5,285 nt of DNA from an uncultured Methanobacteriaceae archaeon. GTDB taxonomy: Archaea; Methanobacteriota; Methanobacteria; Methanobacteriales; Methanobacteriaceae. Made by a program: the position numbers and the translations under genes. The stretch is from the NCBI GenBank assembly GCA_947259185.1, contig CAMYKT010000056.1, positions 1 to 5,285 of the forward strand, given 5' to 3'. This document shows positions 1-5,285 of the stretch, one piece after another. Each line of letters opens with the position of its first letter. Position 1 is the stretch's first letter. Under the pieces are notes generated by a model. The model ran no database searches and was not told the origin of the DNA. It saw only the letters and a program-made list of their open reading frames with translations.

Positions 1-1251
1 GAAAGCCGGAAAGTTCCGGGGTAGCATATCCGCTTGTATCTTCTGGGCAACATTCAGTTCGGTATTTATCCGTTCTTTTTGGGCAGTTACTTCTTTTAGA
101 TTTTCAATATAATTTTCCAGGTCCTGGACCATTTTTTGAAAGGAATGGGCCAAAATACCCACTTCACTATCTGTCCGGGCATATTCTTTACAATATCTGG
201 TGATATCCTGGCTATCTATTTTATTCTGGGGGCTGATATAATTACTTAAAAGATTAGATATGGACTCGATAGGTTGGGTGATTCGTTTTTCAATATACCA
301 TAAACATCCTATAGCCGAAATGTAGAATATAGTGATGATAAGGGTGATATTAAGGTATACTGCTTCCCAGAATTCTTCCAGATTACTGCCTATTTCAGTT
401 ATGCTGTAATAGGAGTTTATAGCGGTTAAGAGGGTAACCAGAGCTCCAATAACAATGAACATGACAATTAATTTTTCAGTTAAAGAAATCCTAACCGGGC
501 TGGTCTTTTCATCTATTTTACAGCTTAGTGGCTTAAAACAATAGGCCATCACCAGTAAATAAAATATGATACCTACCAAAAGTTCCCCATTTGTAGTTCC
601 AGACCAGATAATATAAATAGCATAAACTCCTCCCATTATTAGGGCCATGATGAGCAGGAAATCAAATATAAATGGATTTATCTTTGCTTTTTTACTGATT
701 TCTGGTTTGTAGAAGGATAGGCCATAGAGGTTGGCCCCCACCATAATCAGGGTTCCCAGCATCAGGGAAAAGTCGAAGTTATTAAAGGCAAAAAGGAGGG
801 TGGTAAATGAAACCAGACTGGAAATATTCAGATTTTCCATTAAAAGGCCCAAAAGTCCCGCCATTACCAGGGAAGAAATGAAAATGATTATTATGAATTT
901 TATTAAATTATGAACTGAATTTAAGCGAGGTAAGGTGGGTTTTTTTTTATCCAGAGTGTACCACAGTTTGTAGGGGAGGTATCCATATAAAAACTGGGCT
1001 AGAAAACTAATAAGAAAGATTTCTGGAGGATAACCAATGGAAATATCTGCGGCCAGATTACCTAGTGCTGCCCCCAGGGCCCCCCATGGACCAAATATCA
1101 AACCTAAAGCAGGCGGAAGAGCACTGGCTGGTCTTAATTCTGATACGGCTATAATCTGAAAAAAATAGTGAAAAGGCACAGTGAGGAGGAAGGTTATTAT
1201 ACTGGAAAGTATCAGGCGAAGCAGATGGGTTTTAATTGCTGATTTGTCCAT
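1..1251 (-). CDS. Membrane sensor PP2C-type phosphatase (SpoIIE/RsbU-like), C-terminal part cut by window edge
   Basis: The frame opens at the ATG at 1249-1251 and runs without a stop to base 1, giving 417 visible residues. An AAAGGG Shine-Dalgarno sequence lies 7 bases upstream of the ATG. About ten hydrophobic segments can be read (near residues 10-36, 44-68, 78-94, 115-137, 141-157, 161-178, 194-216, 223-239, 260-277 and 298-320). The stretch around 41-69, rich in P and G with a PASALPPALGL then GPWGALGAALGN pattern, recalls ECF S-component-like or MASE-like sensor domains. After the last segment comes a HAMP-like linker (P327; SEVGILAHSFQKM near 362-374). A coiled-coil-like stretch follows, then AQKIQADMLPRNFP, the typical entry to RsbU/SpoIIE phosphatases. 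The catalytic metal-binding Asp residues lie outside the window, so the phosphatase call rests on that entry motif and on the STAS and kinase neighbours. Expected role: sense a signal at the membrane and dephosphorylate the STAS protein encoded two genes upstream. A histidine kinase or guanylate cyclase output is less likely. Confidence 0.85.
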   Translation of the reverse strand, partial: MDKSAIKTHLLRLILSSIITFLLTVPFHYFFQIIAVSELRPASALPPALGLIFGPWGALGAALGNLAADISIGYPPEIFLISFLAQFLYGYLPYKLWYTLDKKKPTLPRLNSVHNLIKFIIIIFISSLVMAGLLGLLMENLNISSLVSFTTLLFAFNNFDFSLMLGTLIMVGANLYGLSFYKPEISKKAKINPFIFDFLLIMALIMGGVYAIYIIWSGTTNGELLVGIIFYLLVMAYCFKPLSCKIDEKTSPVRISLTEKLIVMFIVIGALVTLLTAINSYYSITEIGSNLEEFWEAVYLNITLIITIFYISAIGCLWYIEKRITQPIESISNLLSNYISPQNKIDSQDITRYCKEYARTDSEVGILAHSFQKMVQDLENYIENLKEVTAQKERINTELNVAQKIQADMLPRNFPAF

Positions 1252-1258
1252 GTAATTA

Positions 1259-1264
1259 CCCTTT
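1259..1264 (-). promoter_or_regulatory. Shine-Dalgarno site of the membrane phosphatase gene
   Basis: Reads AAAGGG on the minus strand, 7 bases before the ATG at 1251. It supports this start for a gene whose end is not in the window. The 36-base gap behind the kinase stop shows no clear hairpin or promoter, so read-through from the upstream genes is likely. Confidence 0.6.
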
Positions 1265-1287
1265 AATAGTTTTAATTAATGTACCCA

Positions 1288-1701
1288 CTATAGTGTCTTT
1301 TGCAGGGTTAGAATATTACAGCCCTTCTCATAGGCATACTCCGCCTGGTCCATGAATTTTTTAATGAGATAAATTCCCCATCCCCCTATTTTTTTATCAT
1401 CTGTTTTTAGAGAAAGTTCTGGATCTTTGTTTTCCAGGGGATTATAGGGGATTCCCTGGTCCATAAACTGGATGGTTATTTGTAATGGATTTTCTTTTAA
1501 TTGGGATTTAATCTGGATTTTACCATCATCCCGGTAGGCATAGCGGACAATATTTACATAAGCCTCTTCCAGGGCCAGTTCCAGTTCCAATTTTTTGGAG
1601 GGATGGTATTTTACATGAGCTAATTCCTGGTTAATAAATTTATATACCATTTCCAGGTTTTCCAGTCGAGCTATTAGAGTTATTTCACCCATATAAATCA
1701 T
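1288..1701 (-). CDS. RsbW/SpoIIAB-type HATPase, serine kinase of a partner-switching module
   Basis: This 137-residue protein is a single GHKL-type ATPase domain, the usual size for RsbW/SpoIIAB anti-sigma kinases. The N-box is ELALEEAYVNIVRYAY, with Glu46 and Asn50 at the spacing seen in SpoIIAB (Glu46/Asn50), where they act as catalytic base and Mg ligand. The G1 box is MDQGIPYNP (Asp81, Gly83). The G2 lid is GGWGIYLIKK (Gly106, Gly107, Gly109). All three ATP-binding boxes look intact, so it should be an active kinase. The likely substrate is the serine of the STAS protein encoded just upstream. There is no transmembrane segment, so it is cytoplasmic. It starts 18 bases after the STAS stop and is almost certainly co-transcribed. 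In bacteria such proteins bind a sigma factor; no sigma gene is visible here, and archaea have none, so the target of this copy is unknown. I chose the first ATG because the AAGG site fits it and not the ATG at 1692. Confidence 0.93.
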   Translation of the reverse strand: MIYMGEITLIARLENLEMVYKFINQELAHVKYHPSKKLELELALEEAYVNIVRYAYRDDGKIQIKSQLKENPLQITIQFMDQGIPYNPLENKDPELSLKTDDKKIGGWGIYLIKKFMDQAEYAYEKGCNILTLQKTL

Positions 1702-1706
1702 TTTAG

Positions 1707-1710
1707 CCTT
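1707..1710 (-). promoter_or_regulatory. Weak Shine-Dalgarno site deciding the kinase start
   Basis: AAGG on the minus strand lies 5 bases before the ATG at 1701 but 14 bases before the alternative ATG at 1692, which favours the longer, 137-residue product. The site is short, so the choice is moderate rather than certain. Confidence 0.45.
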
Positions 1711-1719
1711 AAATGTAAT

Positions 1720-2016
1720 TTATTTAATGGTTAAAATATCAATAAAGCCGGTGGCCTCAAAAACTTCCATCACAAAATCATTCACATTGATGATGATCAT
1801 ACTACCCTGTGTATTCATGGTCTTCTGGGTGGAAAGAATAAGGCGCAGACCTGCACTGGAGATATACTTCAACTCTTTAAAGTCCAGTATCAATTCTTTA
1901 ACCCCGGGAAGATCTTTTTTTAGTTCTTCTTCTAAAATAGGAGCGGTGTTGGTATCCAGCCGACCCTCTAATTTTATTTTCAGTTTAGATTCTTCTACTA
2001 CTTTATCAATGTTCAT
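1720..2016 (-). CDS. STAS-domain anti-anti-sigma-type protein (RsbV/SpoIIAA-like)
   Basis: This 98-residue protein is a single STAS domain. It begins with the beta-strand pattern KLKIKLEGRLDTNTAPILEE, in which G18-R-L-D21 matches the conserved G-x-L/x-D turn of SpoIIAA and RsbV. The phosphorylation loop reads YISSAGLRLIL. Aligned by eye to the DSSG loop of SpoIIAA, Ser54 is the expected phospho-acceptor; the preceding Asp of the Bacillus proteins is Ser53 here, a common variant. Unphosphorylated, such proteins bind the HATPase kinase and displace its other partner; phosphorylated, they let go. The likely kinase is the next gene downstream, the likely phosphatase the gene after that. The HATPase domain at the end of the upstream MATE transporter is a second possible partner. 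The start is well supported by AGGAG 7 bases ahead of the ATG. There is no signal peptide or membrane segment. Confidence 0.95.
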   Translation of the reverse strand: MNIDKVVEESKLKIKLEGRLDTNTAPILEEELKKDLPGVKELILDFKELKYISSAGLRLILSTQKTMNTQGSMIIINVNDFVMEVFEATGFIDILTIK

Positions 2017-2023
2017 GTTTAAG

Positions 2024-2028
2024 CTCCT
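2024..2028 (-). promoter_or_regulatory. Strong Shine-Dalgarno site of the STAS gene
   Basis: AGGAG on the minus strand, 7 bases before the ATG at 2016. It is the strongest ribosome-binding site in the window, which may fit a need to make the STAS protein in excess over its HATPase partners (inference). Confidence 0.6.
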
Positions 2029-2079
2029 AAAAATCCGTGCTTGGGATAATTTTTTTAGTCATGATTTGATATACAATAT

Positions 2080-3822
2080 TTATCTTTTAATGGTAATAAC
2101 CGTACTATTTAATCCTATAACCCGGGCATAGCTTATATCATCGGCTATTTTCTGTAGAACGGCTATATTTTCAAAGGAATCCTTTTCTTCTCGGGAGTAA
2201 TTAGAGGGATTGAATTCCACTCCTGAATCTTTAAAGGCCAGGGTTATCTCCTTATCCCCTATTCGGGATATGATATCCATATATTCAATTTTATCCTGGT
2301 TGTAATTTATGGTATTTATGGCCATCTCTTCCAGGGCCATACCCATACGCAGTGCTATTTTTTCATCCACTCCATTTTCAATGGCAAATTCAATTATTTT
2401 TTCAGATAGTCCCACCACATCTTCTACCGAGTTTCCAATGGTCACATCCATCACCGGGGTTTTACGGTGATTACCCAGTAATAGGAATCCGGAATACTCA
2501 CCCCCTGATTTTTGGGAAATAATCCGGGTGGCTGCATATATCAGGAGAATGGTGCCCACTTCTGCTATTAAAAATGATATCCATATACCATCTGCACCCA
2601 TTACTCCAGAGAGTAGATAAGCGGCACTTACTGGAATGAGAAGCCCCTGGGTTATGGAGATAATAAAAGATAATTCTTTTTGCTGTATGGCCTGGGTGTA
2701 AAAAAGCATTAAAAATGTTATAGCCGTCCCGGTAATGCTTAAAGACAGTATGCGTATGGCATTTATCCCCACTGTCATATCCAATGGGTCGCTTACCCCA
2801 AAAAGATTGAGTAGTTCTCCAGGGAAGGTGAAAAAAAGCAGGGTGAATATTGCCCCCGCAGCTAAAACAATTTTAAAGGAGGTGTTGATAGTATATTTAA
2901 CTCCATAGTAGTCTTTTTCCTGGAAGTAAATGGAAACAATGGGGGACATGGCCTGGGAGGTTCCAATCAAAAACATGTAAATGATAAAAAGACTGTTATA
3001 AAAAACCGAAAAGGCGGTCAGGCCGGGTTTACCCAGCACCATGGCAATGAGACTATTTATGAAAAACAATTTGAGGGTTAGAAATAGTTGTAAGGATGCC
3101 GGGGGAAACCCGATTTTTACTATATCCCACAACAAGTATAATTTGATTTTCACCAGAGATATGAAGTGCATGGTGCGGTCTTTAGAGAAGAAATACTGCA
3201 TTATAAATATTGTTCCCACCGTGTATCCCGTTATGGTAGCCAGGGCAGCTCCCTGTATATCCATTCCCAGAACCAGGATATAAAATAAGTCCATCACCAG
3301 GTTGACCACATTGGCTATTAGAAGAGCATAGAATGATAGTCGGGGTTTACCATCAGCCCTTATAAAATAGGCGATTCCCATGAGGATAAATAATAAGGGC
3401 GACCCCATAAAGTACACTCCCAAAAACCTTTCAACCAGAAAAGCCAGTTGGGGATTAGTGGTAAGGGCCGCCACCAGGTTATCCATAAATATAAGTCCGG
3501 ATAGGGAAAATAAAACTCCGATGGTAATTAATAGGAGTACCGATACGGTGAAATACATGTTACTTTTTTCTTCATCCCGTTCGGCCTTGGCCACCGCGGA
3601 TAATAGAGATCCTCCCAGACCCACCATCCAGTAGATTAAATTAATGAAGGTTATAATAGGGGCAATAAGGGCCATGGCCGAGATATTGACCGGCCCCAAA
3701 AAATTACCTACAATCAAAGTATCCATGAAAGTGCTGATATTCATGGCCATGGACATGAGCAGGGTGGGCAGGAAAAATTCTTTGAATTTAGCAGATACCA
3801 GTTTATAGTTTCTTTCATACAT
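2080..3822 (-). CDS. MATE-family efflux transporter fused to a C-terminal RsbW-like HATPase domain
   Basis: This 580-residue protein is over 100 residues longer than the usual MATE length of about 450. Residues 1-435 are a full MATE transporter with about twelve membrane segments in two halves (near 15-37, 48-68, 92-112, 132-152, 163-187, 190-212; then 236-262, 269-290, 312-334, 355-376, 385-405, 410-432). Family signatures include VGLGGSLLS (67-75), RADGKP (155-160), GAALAT (191-196) and GTSQAMSPIVS (287-297), closest to the MepA/DinF-like type. A short linker leads to a cytoplasmic HATPase domain (about 457-580). Its N-box is ALEEMAINTINYN (Glu499, Asn503), its G1 box is KDSGVEFNP (Asp532, Gly534), and it ends in GLNSTVITIKR. 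The glycine-rich G2 lid is replaced by ENIAVLQKI. The family exports drugs or metabolites using Na+ or H+ gradients. Position right after an NRPS suggests export of the peptide product, but the substrate is inferred. GAGG lies 8 bases before the ATG. The HATPase tail ties the transporter to the STAS/kinase/phosphatase genes downstream. Confidence 0.95.
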   Translation of the reverse strand: MYERNYKLVSAKFKEFFLPTLLMSMAMNISTFMDTLIVGNFLGPVNISAMALIAPIITFINLIYWMVGLGGSLLSAVAKAERDEEKSNMYFTVSVLLLITIGVLFSLSGLIFMDNLVAALTTNPQLAFLVERFLGVYFMGSPLLFILMGIAYFIRADGKPRLSFYALLIANVVNLVMDLFYILVLGMDIQGAALATITGYTVGTIFIMQYFFSKDRTMHFISLVKIKLYLLWDIVKIGFPPASLQLFLTLKLFFINSLIAMVLGKPGLTAFSVFYNSLFIIYMFLIGTSQAMSPIVSIYFQEKDYYGVKYTINTSFKIVLAAGAIFTLLFFTFPGELLNLFGVSDPLDMTVGINAIRILSLSITGTAITFLMLFYTQAIQQKELSFIISITQGLLIPVSAAYLLSGVMGADGIWISFLIAEVGTILLIYAATRIISQKSGGEYSGFLLLGNHRKTPVMDVTIGNSVEDVVGLSEKIIEFAIENGVDEKIALRMGMALEEMAINTINYNQDKIEYMDIISRIGDKEITLAFKDSGVEFNPSNYSREEKDSFENIAVLQKIADDISYARVIGLNSTVITIKR

Positions 3823-3830
3823 TTTAAAAT

Positions 3831-3834
3831 CCTC
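3831..3834 (-). promoter_or_regulatory. Shine-Dalgarno site of the MATE gene
   Basis: GAGG on the minus strand, 8 bases before the ATG at 3822. It supports the start used, which leaves a normal short cytoplasmic N-terminus before the first membrane segment. Confidence 0.5.
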
Positions 3835-3855
3835 ATATAAAGGGGCAAAGCAAAG

Positions 3856-3876
3856 TGATTAAATAAGATTTAATCA
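3856..3876 (-). repeat. Perfect inverted repeat (9-base arms, 3-base spacer) between NRPS and MATE genes
   Basis: The arms TGATTAAAT and ATTTAATCA are exact reverse complements around AAG (plus strand). The repeat begins 3 bases after the NRPS stop codon and ends 33 bases before the MATE start. The arms hold only two G or C bases each and no T-run follows in the direction of transcription, so a strong intrinsic terminator is unlikely. A protein-binding operator, an mRNA processing or 3'-stability hairpin, or chance in AT-rich DNA are all open. The minus strand also reads TTATTTAA across the centre, which could serve as a weak archaeal TATA element with a start site about 14 bases before the MATE ATG. 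Confidence 0.5.
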
Positions 3877-3879
3877 GGT

Positions 3880-5285
3880 TTAGTCAAAGAAATTCATCTC
3901 TTTGAGGTATTTTATGAACATTATCAGATATTCATCACTTATGAGGGGCCACTGGTATCCTGAACGGTATAATACCTGGAGAGTGTAGTCGTTGGCCACC
4001 TTTACCAGGGCCCTTCCCTTGCCTTTACCCATACCCATGGCGGTGACCAGTCCTGAAATGGCATCCTGTTTGGTTTCATCTTCCCGGGCCCGTGCAAAGG
4101 CCTGGTTAAATTCATCTTCTTCTGCTCCGATGATATCAAAACCCAGTGTATTCATCATCCCTATGATGTCCGCGATGTATATTTGATGATTATTGTAAAC
4201 ATGGAAAAGGGTGCAATCCCGGGGAGTTTGACCTAATAATAGTATGGCCCGGGCTGCCATATCAATAGGGGTGAGTTCCACTATCCCCCCCATTACCAAG
4301 TAGGGTATTTTACCTATGGCCGCATAGGCCCGCAACCGGTTAATGAAGCTATTGGTTTCAAAATTTATCTGGAATTCACTATCAGATTGACGGGCCATAA
4401 GATTACCTGCCCGTACTATCTTACAATGCAGTCCTTCACTTATCGCCTCCAGTACCACCCTTTCTGCTTTGAATTTACTACTGAGGTACTTATTATCCAG
4501 GGATTGGCCCACATAAAGAGTTTTTTCATCAAATTCAGTATCATGTGGAGGTATATTATTTACACTCTCCCCGGCCACACTGGTGGTGGATACCTGGATG
4601 AATTTGCAGCCTTTTTTTTTAGAAAACTCAATACCATTTACCACCCCCCCAATATTTATATCTTCAATCTGGGTTCCAGGTGCAAAATGCTTCACATTGG
4701 CCGCGCAGTTAATAACCGTGTCAACCGGCAGTCCCCTTGATTTTTCAAAATCAGCCCGGCTGGTTATATCCCCCTCAATGATATGAATCCTTGTTCCAAA
4801 TAGTTCCTCATAGCTATCACTGAAGTAGTAGAATAAGAGGGTTTTCAGGCGCTCTTCAGGAGTGGTATGCCTTCCCTTTCTGAGCATACAGTAAATAGAA
4901 CCATTATAGTTTTCAATGAACTCCTTTAAAATGTGAATGCCTAAAAATCCCGTGGCTCCGGTTAATAATATGTTGCCTAAATTTTCTCTTTTGCCTTTAA
5001 TCAAGTTTTCAATGGTGTTTTTTTCCAGTACTTTATTAATAGCATGGTAGGAGTAGGTTTCCTGTTCTTTTACGGAATTTTCCGCCTCAGTTATTACCTG
5101 GGCCAATTCTCGAGGAGTGGGGTGGGCAAAAACATCCCCATACTTTATTTCATAACCCTGATTCAATGCTTCAATGGTGATTCTGGTAACCAGAAGGGAG
5201 GTACCTCCCAGTTCAAAGAAATCATCAGTGGCACCTATTTTATCCATGTCCAGTATCTGGCTAAAGGCCTCTGCAAAGAATTGTT
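3880..5285 (-). CDS. Non-ribosomal peptide synthetase, C-terminal part: carrier protein and thioester reductase
   Basis: The frame is open from the right edge to the stop at 3880, giving 467 visible residues. The ATG at 5247 is not a credible gene start: the 12 codons before it (QFFAEAFSQILD) continue the usual lead-in to a peptidyl carrier domain. That domain carries DDFFELGGTSL, whose Ser (codon 5197-5199) is the expected phosphopantetheine attachment site. A linker with the NRPS-like pattern YSYHAINKVLEKN follows. The rest is a Lys2-type reductase of the extended SDR superfamily. It has the NAD(P)H-binding motif GATGFLG (4939-4959), a VSTTSV strand, the catalytic YLSSK (Tyr and Lys, 4474-4488) and a C-terminal substrate-side region to the end. 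Such domains release the carrier-bound peptide by NADPH reduction to an aldehyde, sometimes on to an alcohol, instead of hydrolysing it. Condensation and adenylation domains would lie to the right of the window, so substrates cannot be read. The next gene, a MATE exporter, probably handles the product. Confidence 0.95.
   Translation of the reverse strand, partial: QFFAEAFSQILDMDKIGATDDFFELGGTSLLVTRITIEALNQGYEIKYGDVFAHPTPRELAQVITEAENSVKEQETYSYHAINKVLEKNTIENLIKGKRENLGNILLTGATGFLGIHILKEFIENYNGSIYCMLRKGRHTTPEERLKTLLFYYFSDSYEELFGTRIHIIEGDITSRADFEKSRGLPVDTVINCAANVKHFAPGTQIEDINIGGVVNGIEFSKKKGCKFIQVSTTSVAGESVNNIPPHDTEFDEKTLYVGQSLDNKYLSSKFKAERVVLEAISEGLHCKIVRAGNLMARQSDSEFQINFETNSFINRLRAYAAIGKIPYLVMGGIVELTPIDMAARAILLLGQTPRDCTLFHVYNNHQIYIADIIGMMNTLGFDIIGAEEDEFNQAFARAREDETKQDAISGLVTAMGMGKGKGRALVKVANDYTLQVLYRSGYQWPLISDEYLIMFIKYLKEMNFFD

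Noticed and set aside
731..913. Plus-strand open frame of 60 codons near the left end
   Set aside because: It is antisense to the phosphatase membrane region, which is an uninterrupted frame from 1251 to the window edge.
2050..2056. T7 run after the MATE gene as a terminator
   Set aside because: The Ts are on the plus strand; in the direction of transcription this is an A run, so it cannot be a U-rich terminator for these genes.
1727..2131. Plus-strand open frame of 134 codons across the STAS gene and the gap beside it
   Set aside because: It lies antisense to a clear STAS gene, its product shows no family motif, and its length follows from the codon pattern of the opposite strand.
3041..3634. 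Plus-strand open frames of 80 and 84 codons opposite the MATE gene
   Set aside because: They are shadows of the membrane-protein coding sequence, rich in Arg, Ser and Pro, with no domain.
3834..3841. TTTATATG on the minus strand as an archaeal TATA box for the MATE gene
   Set aside because: It lies only 11 bases before the ATG and overlaps the ribosome-binding site, so a start site about 25 bases downstream would fall inside the coding region.
3992..4186. Plus-strand open frame of 64 codons opposite the end of the NRPS gene
   Set aside because: It is antisense to the reductase C-terminal region and its low-complexity product looks like no known protein.
4387..4786. Two overlapping plus-strand open frames (117 and 67 codons) opposite the NRPS reductase
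   Set aside because: Both are antisense to well-conserved reductase motifs and have no recognisable domain.
5245..5247. ATG as the start of a stand-alone carrier-reductase protein
   Set aside because: The same frame continues to the window edge with typical NRPS sequence before the carrier domain, and there is no Shine-Dalgarno site or gap in front of it.
1..5285. CRISPR array, tRNA, rRNA or insertion sequence
   Set aside because: I saw no spaced direct repeats, cloverleaf-like stretch, transposase motif or terminal inverted repeats; nearly all of the window is coding on one strand.

Overview
The window carries five genes, all on the minus strand, in one apparent operon. Read in transcription order (right to left) they are: the 3' end of a non-ribosomal peptide synthetase (NRPS; carrier domain plus terminal thioester reductase); a MATE-family efflux transporter with an extra C-terminal HATPase domain; a small STAS-domain anti-anti-sigma-type protein; a stand-alone RsbW/SpoIIAB-type HATPase (serine kinase); and the 5' end of a polytopic membrane protein with a HAMP domain and the beginning of a SpoIIE/RsbU-type PP2C phosphatase. 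Gaps between genes are 57, 63, 18 and 36 bases. No stretch longer than 300 bases lacks a gene. The first and last genes run off the window.

Organism: the DNA is AT-leaning, with frequent ATA isoleucine codons and mixed ACC/GCC/CTG/CGG usage. The combination of NRPS, MatE and sigma-regulator-like genes resembles what I recall from NRPS loci of Methanobacteriales (Methanobrevibacter/Methanobacterium). I favour a Methanobacterium-like archaeon at roughly 0.7, with a Clostridium-like Firmicute as the main alternative. Nothing in the window, such as an rRNA or informational gene, settles this.

Working model: the NRPS assembles a short peptide and its reductase domain releases it as an aldehyde or alcohol. 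The MATE protein exports that product or a derivative. The three downstream genes make a complete partner-switching module: a STAS protein with an expected phospho-serine, a HATPase kinase, and a membrane-sensor phosphatase that would reset the STAS protein. The transporter carries its own HATPase domain of the same family, so the STAS protein has two candidate partners: the free kinase and the transporter. This suggests that efflux itself, rather than (or as well as) transcription, is a target of the switch. That would make sense in an archaeon, which has no sigma factor for such a module to control. The individual families are well known. The transporter-kinase fusion and its regulatory logic are the parts most worth following up.
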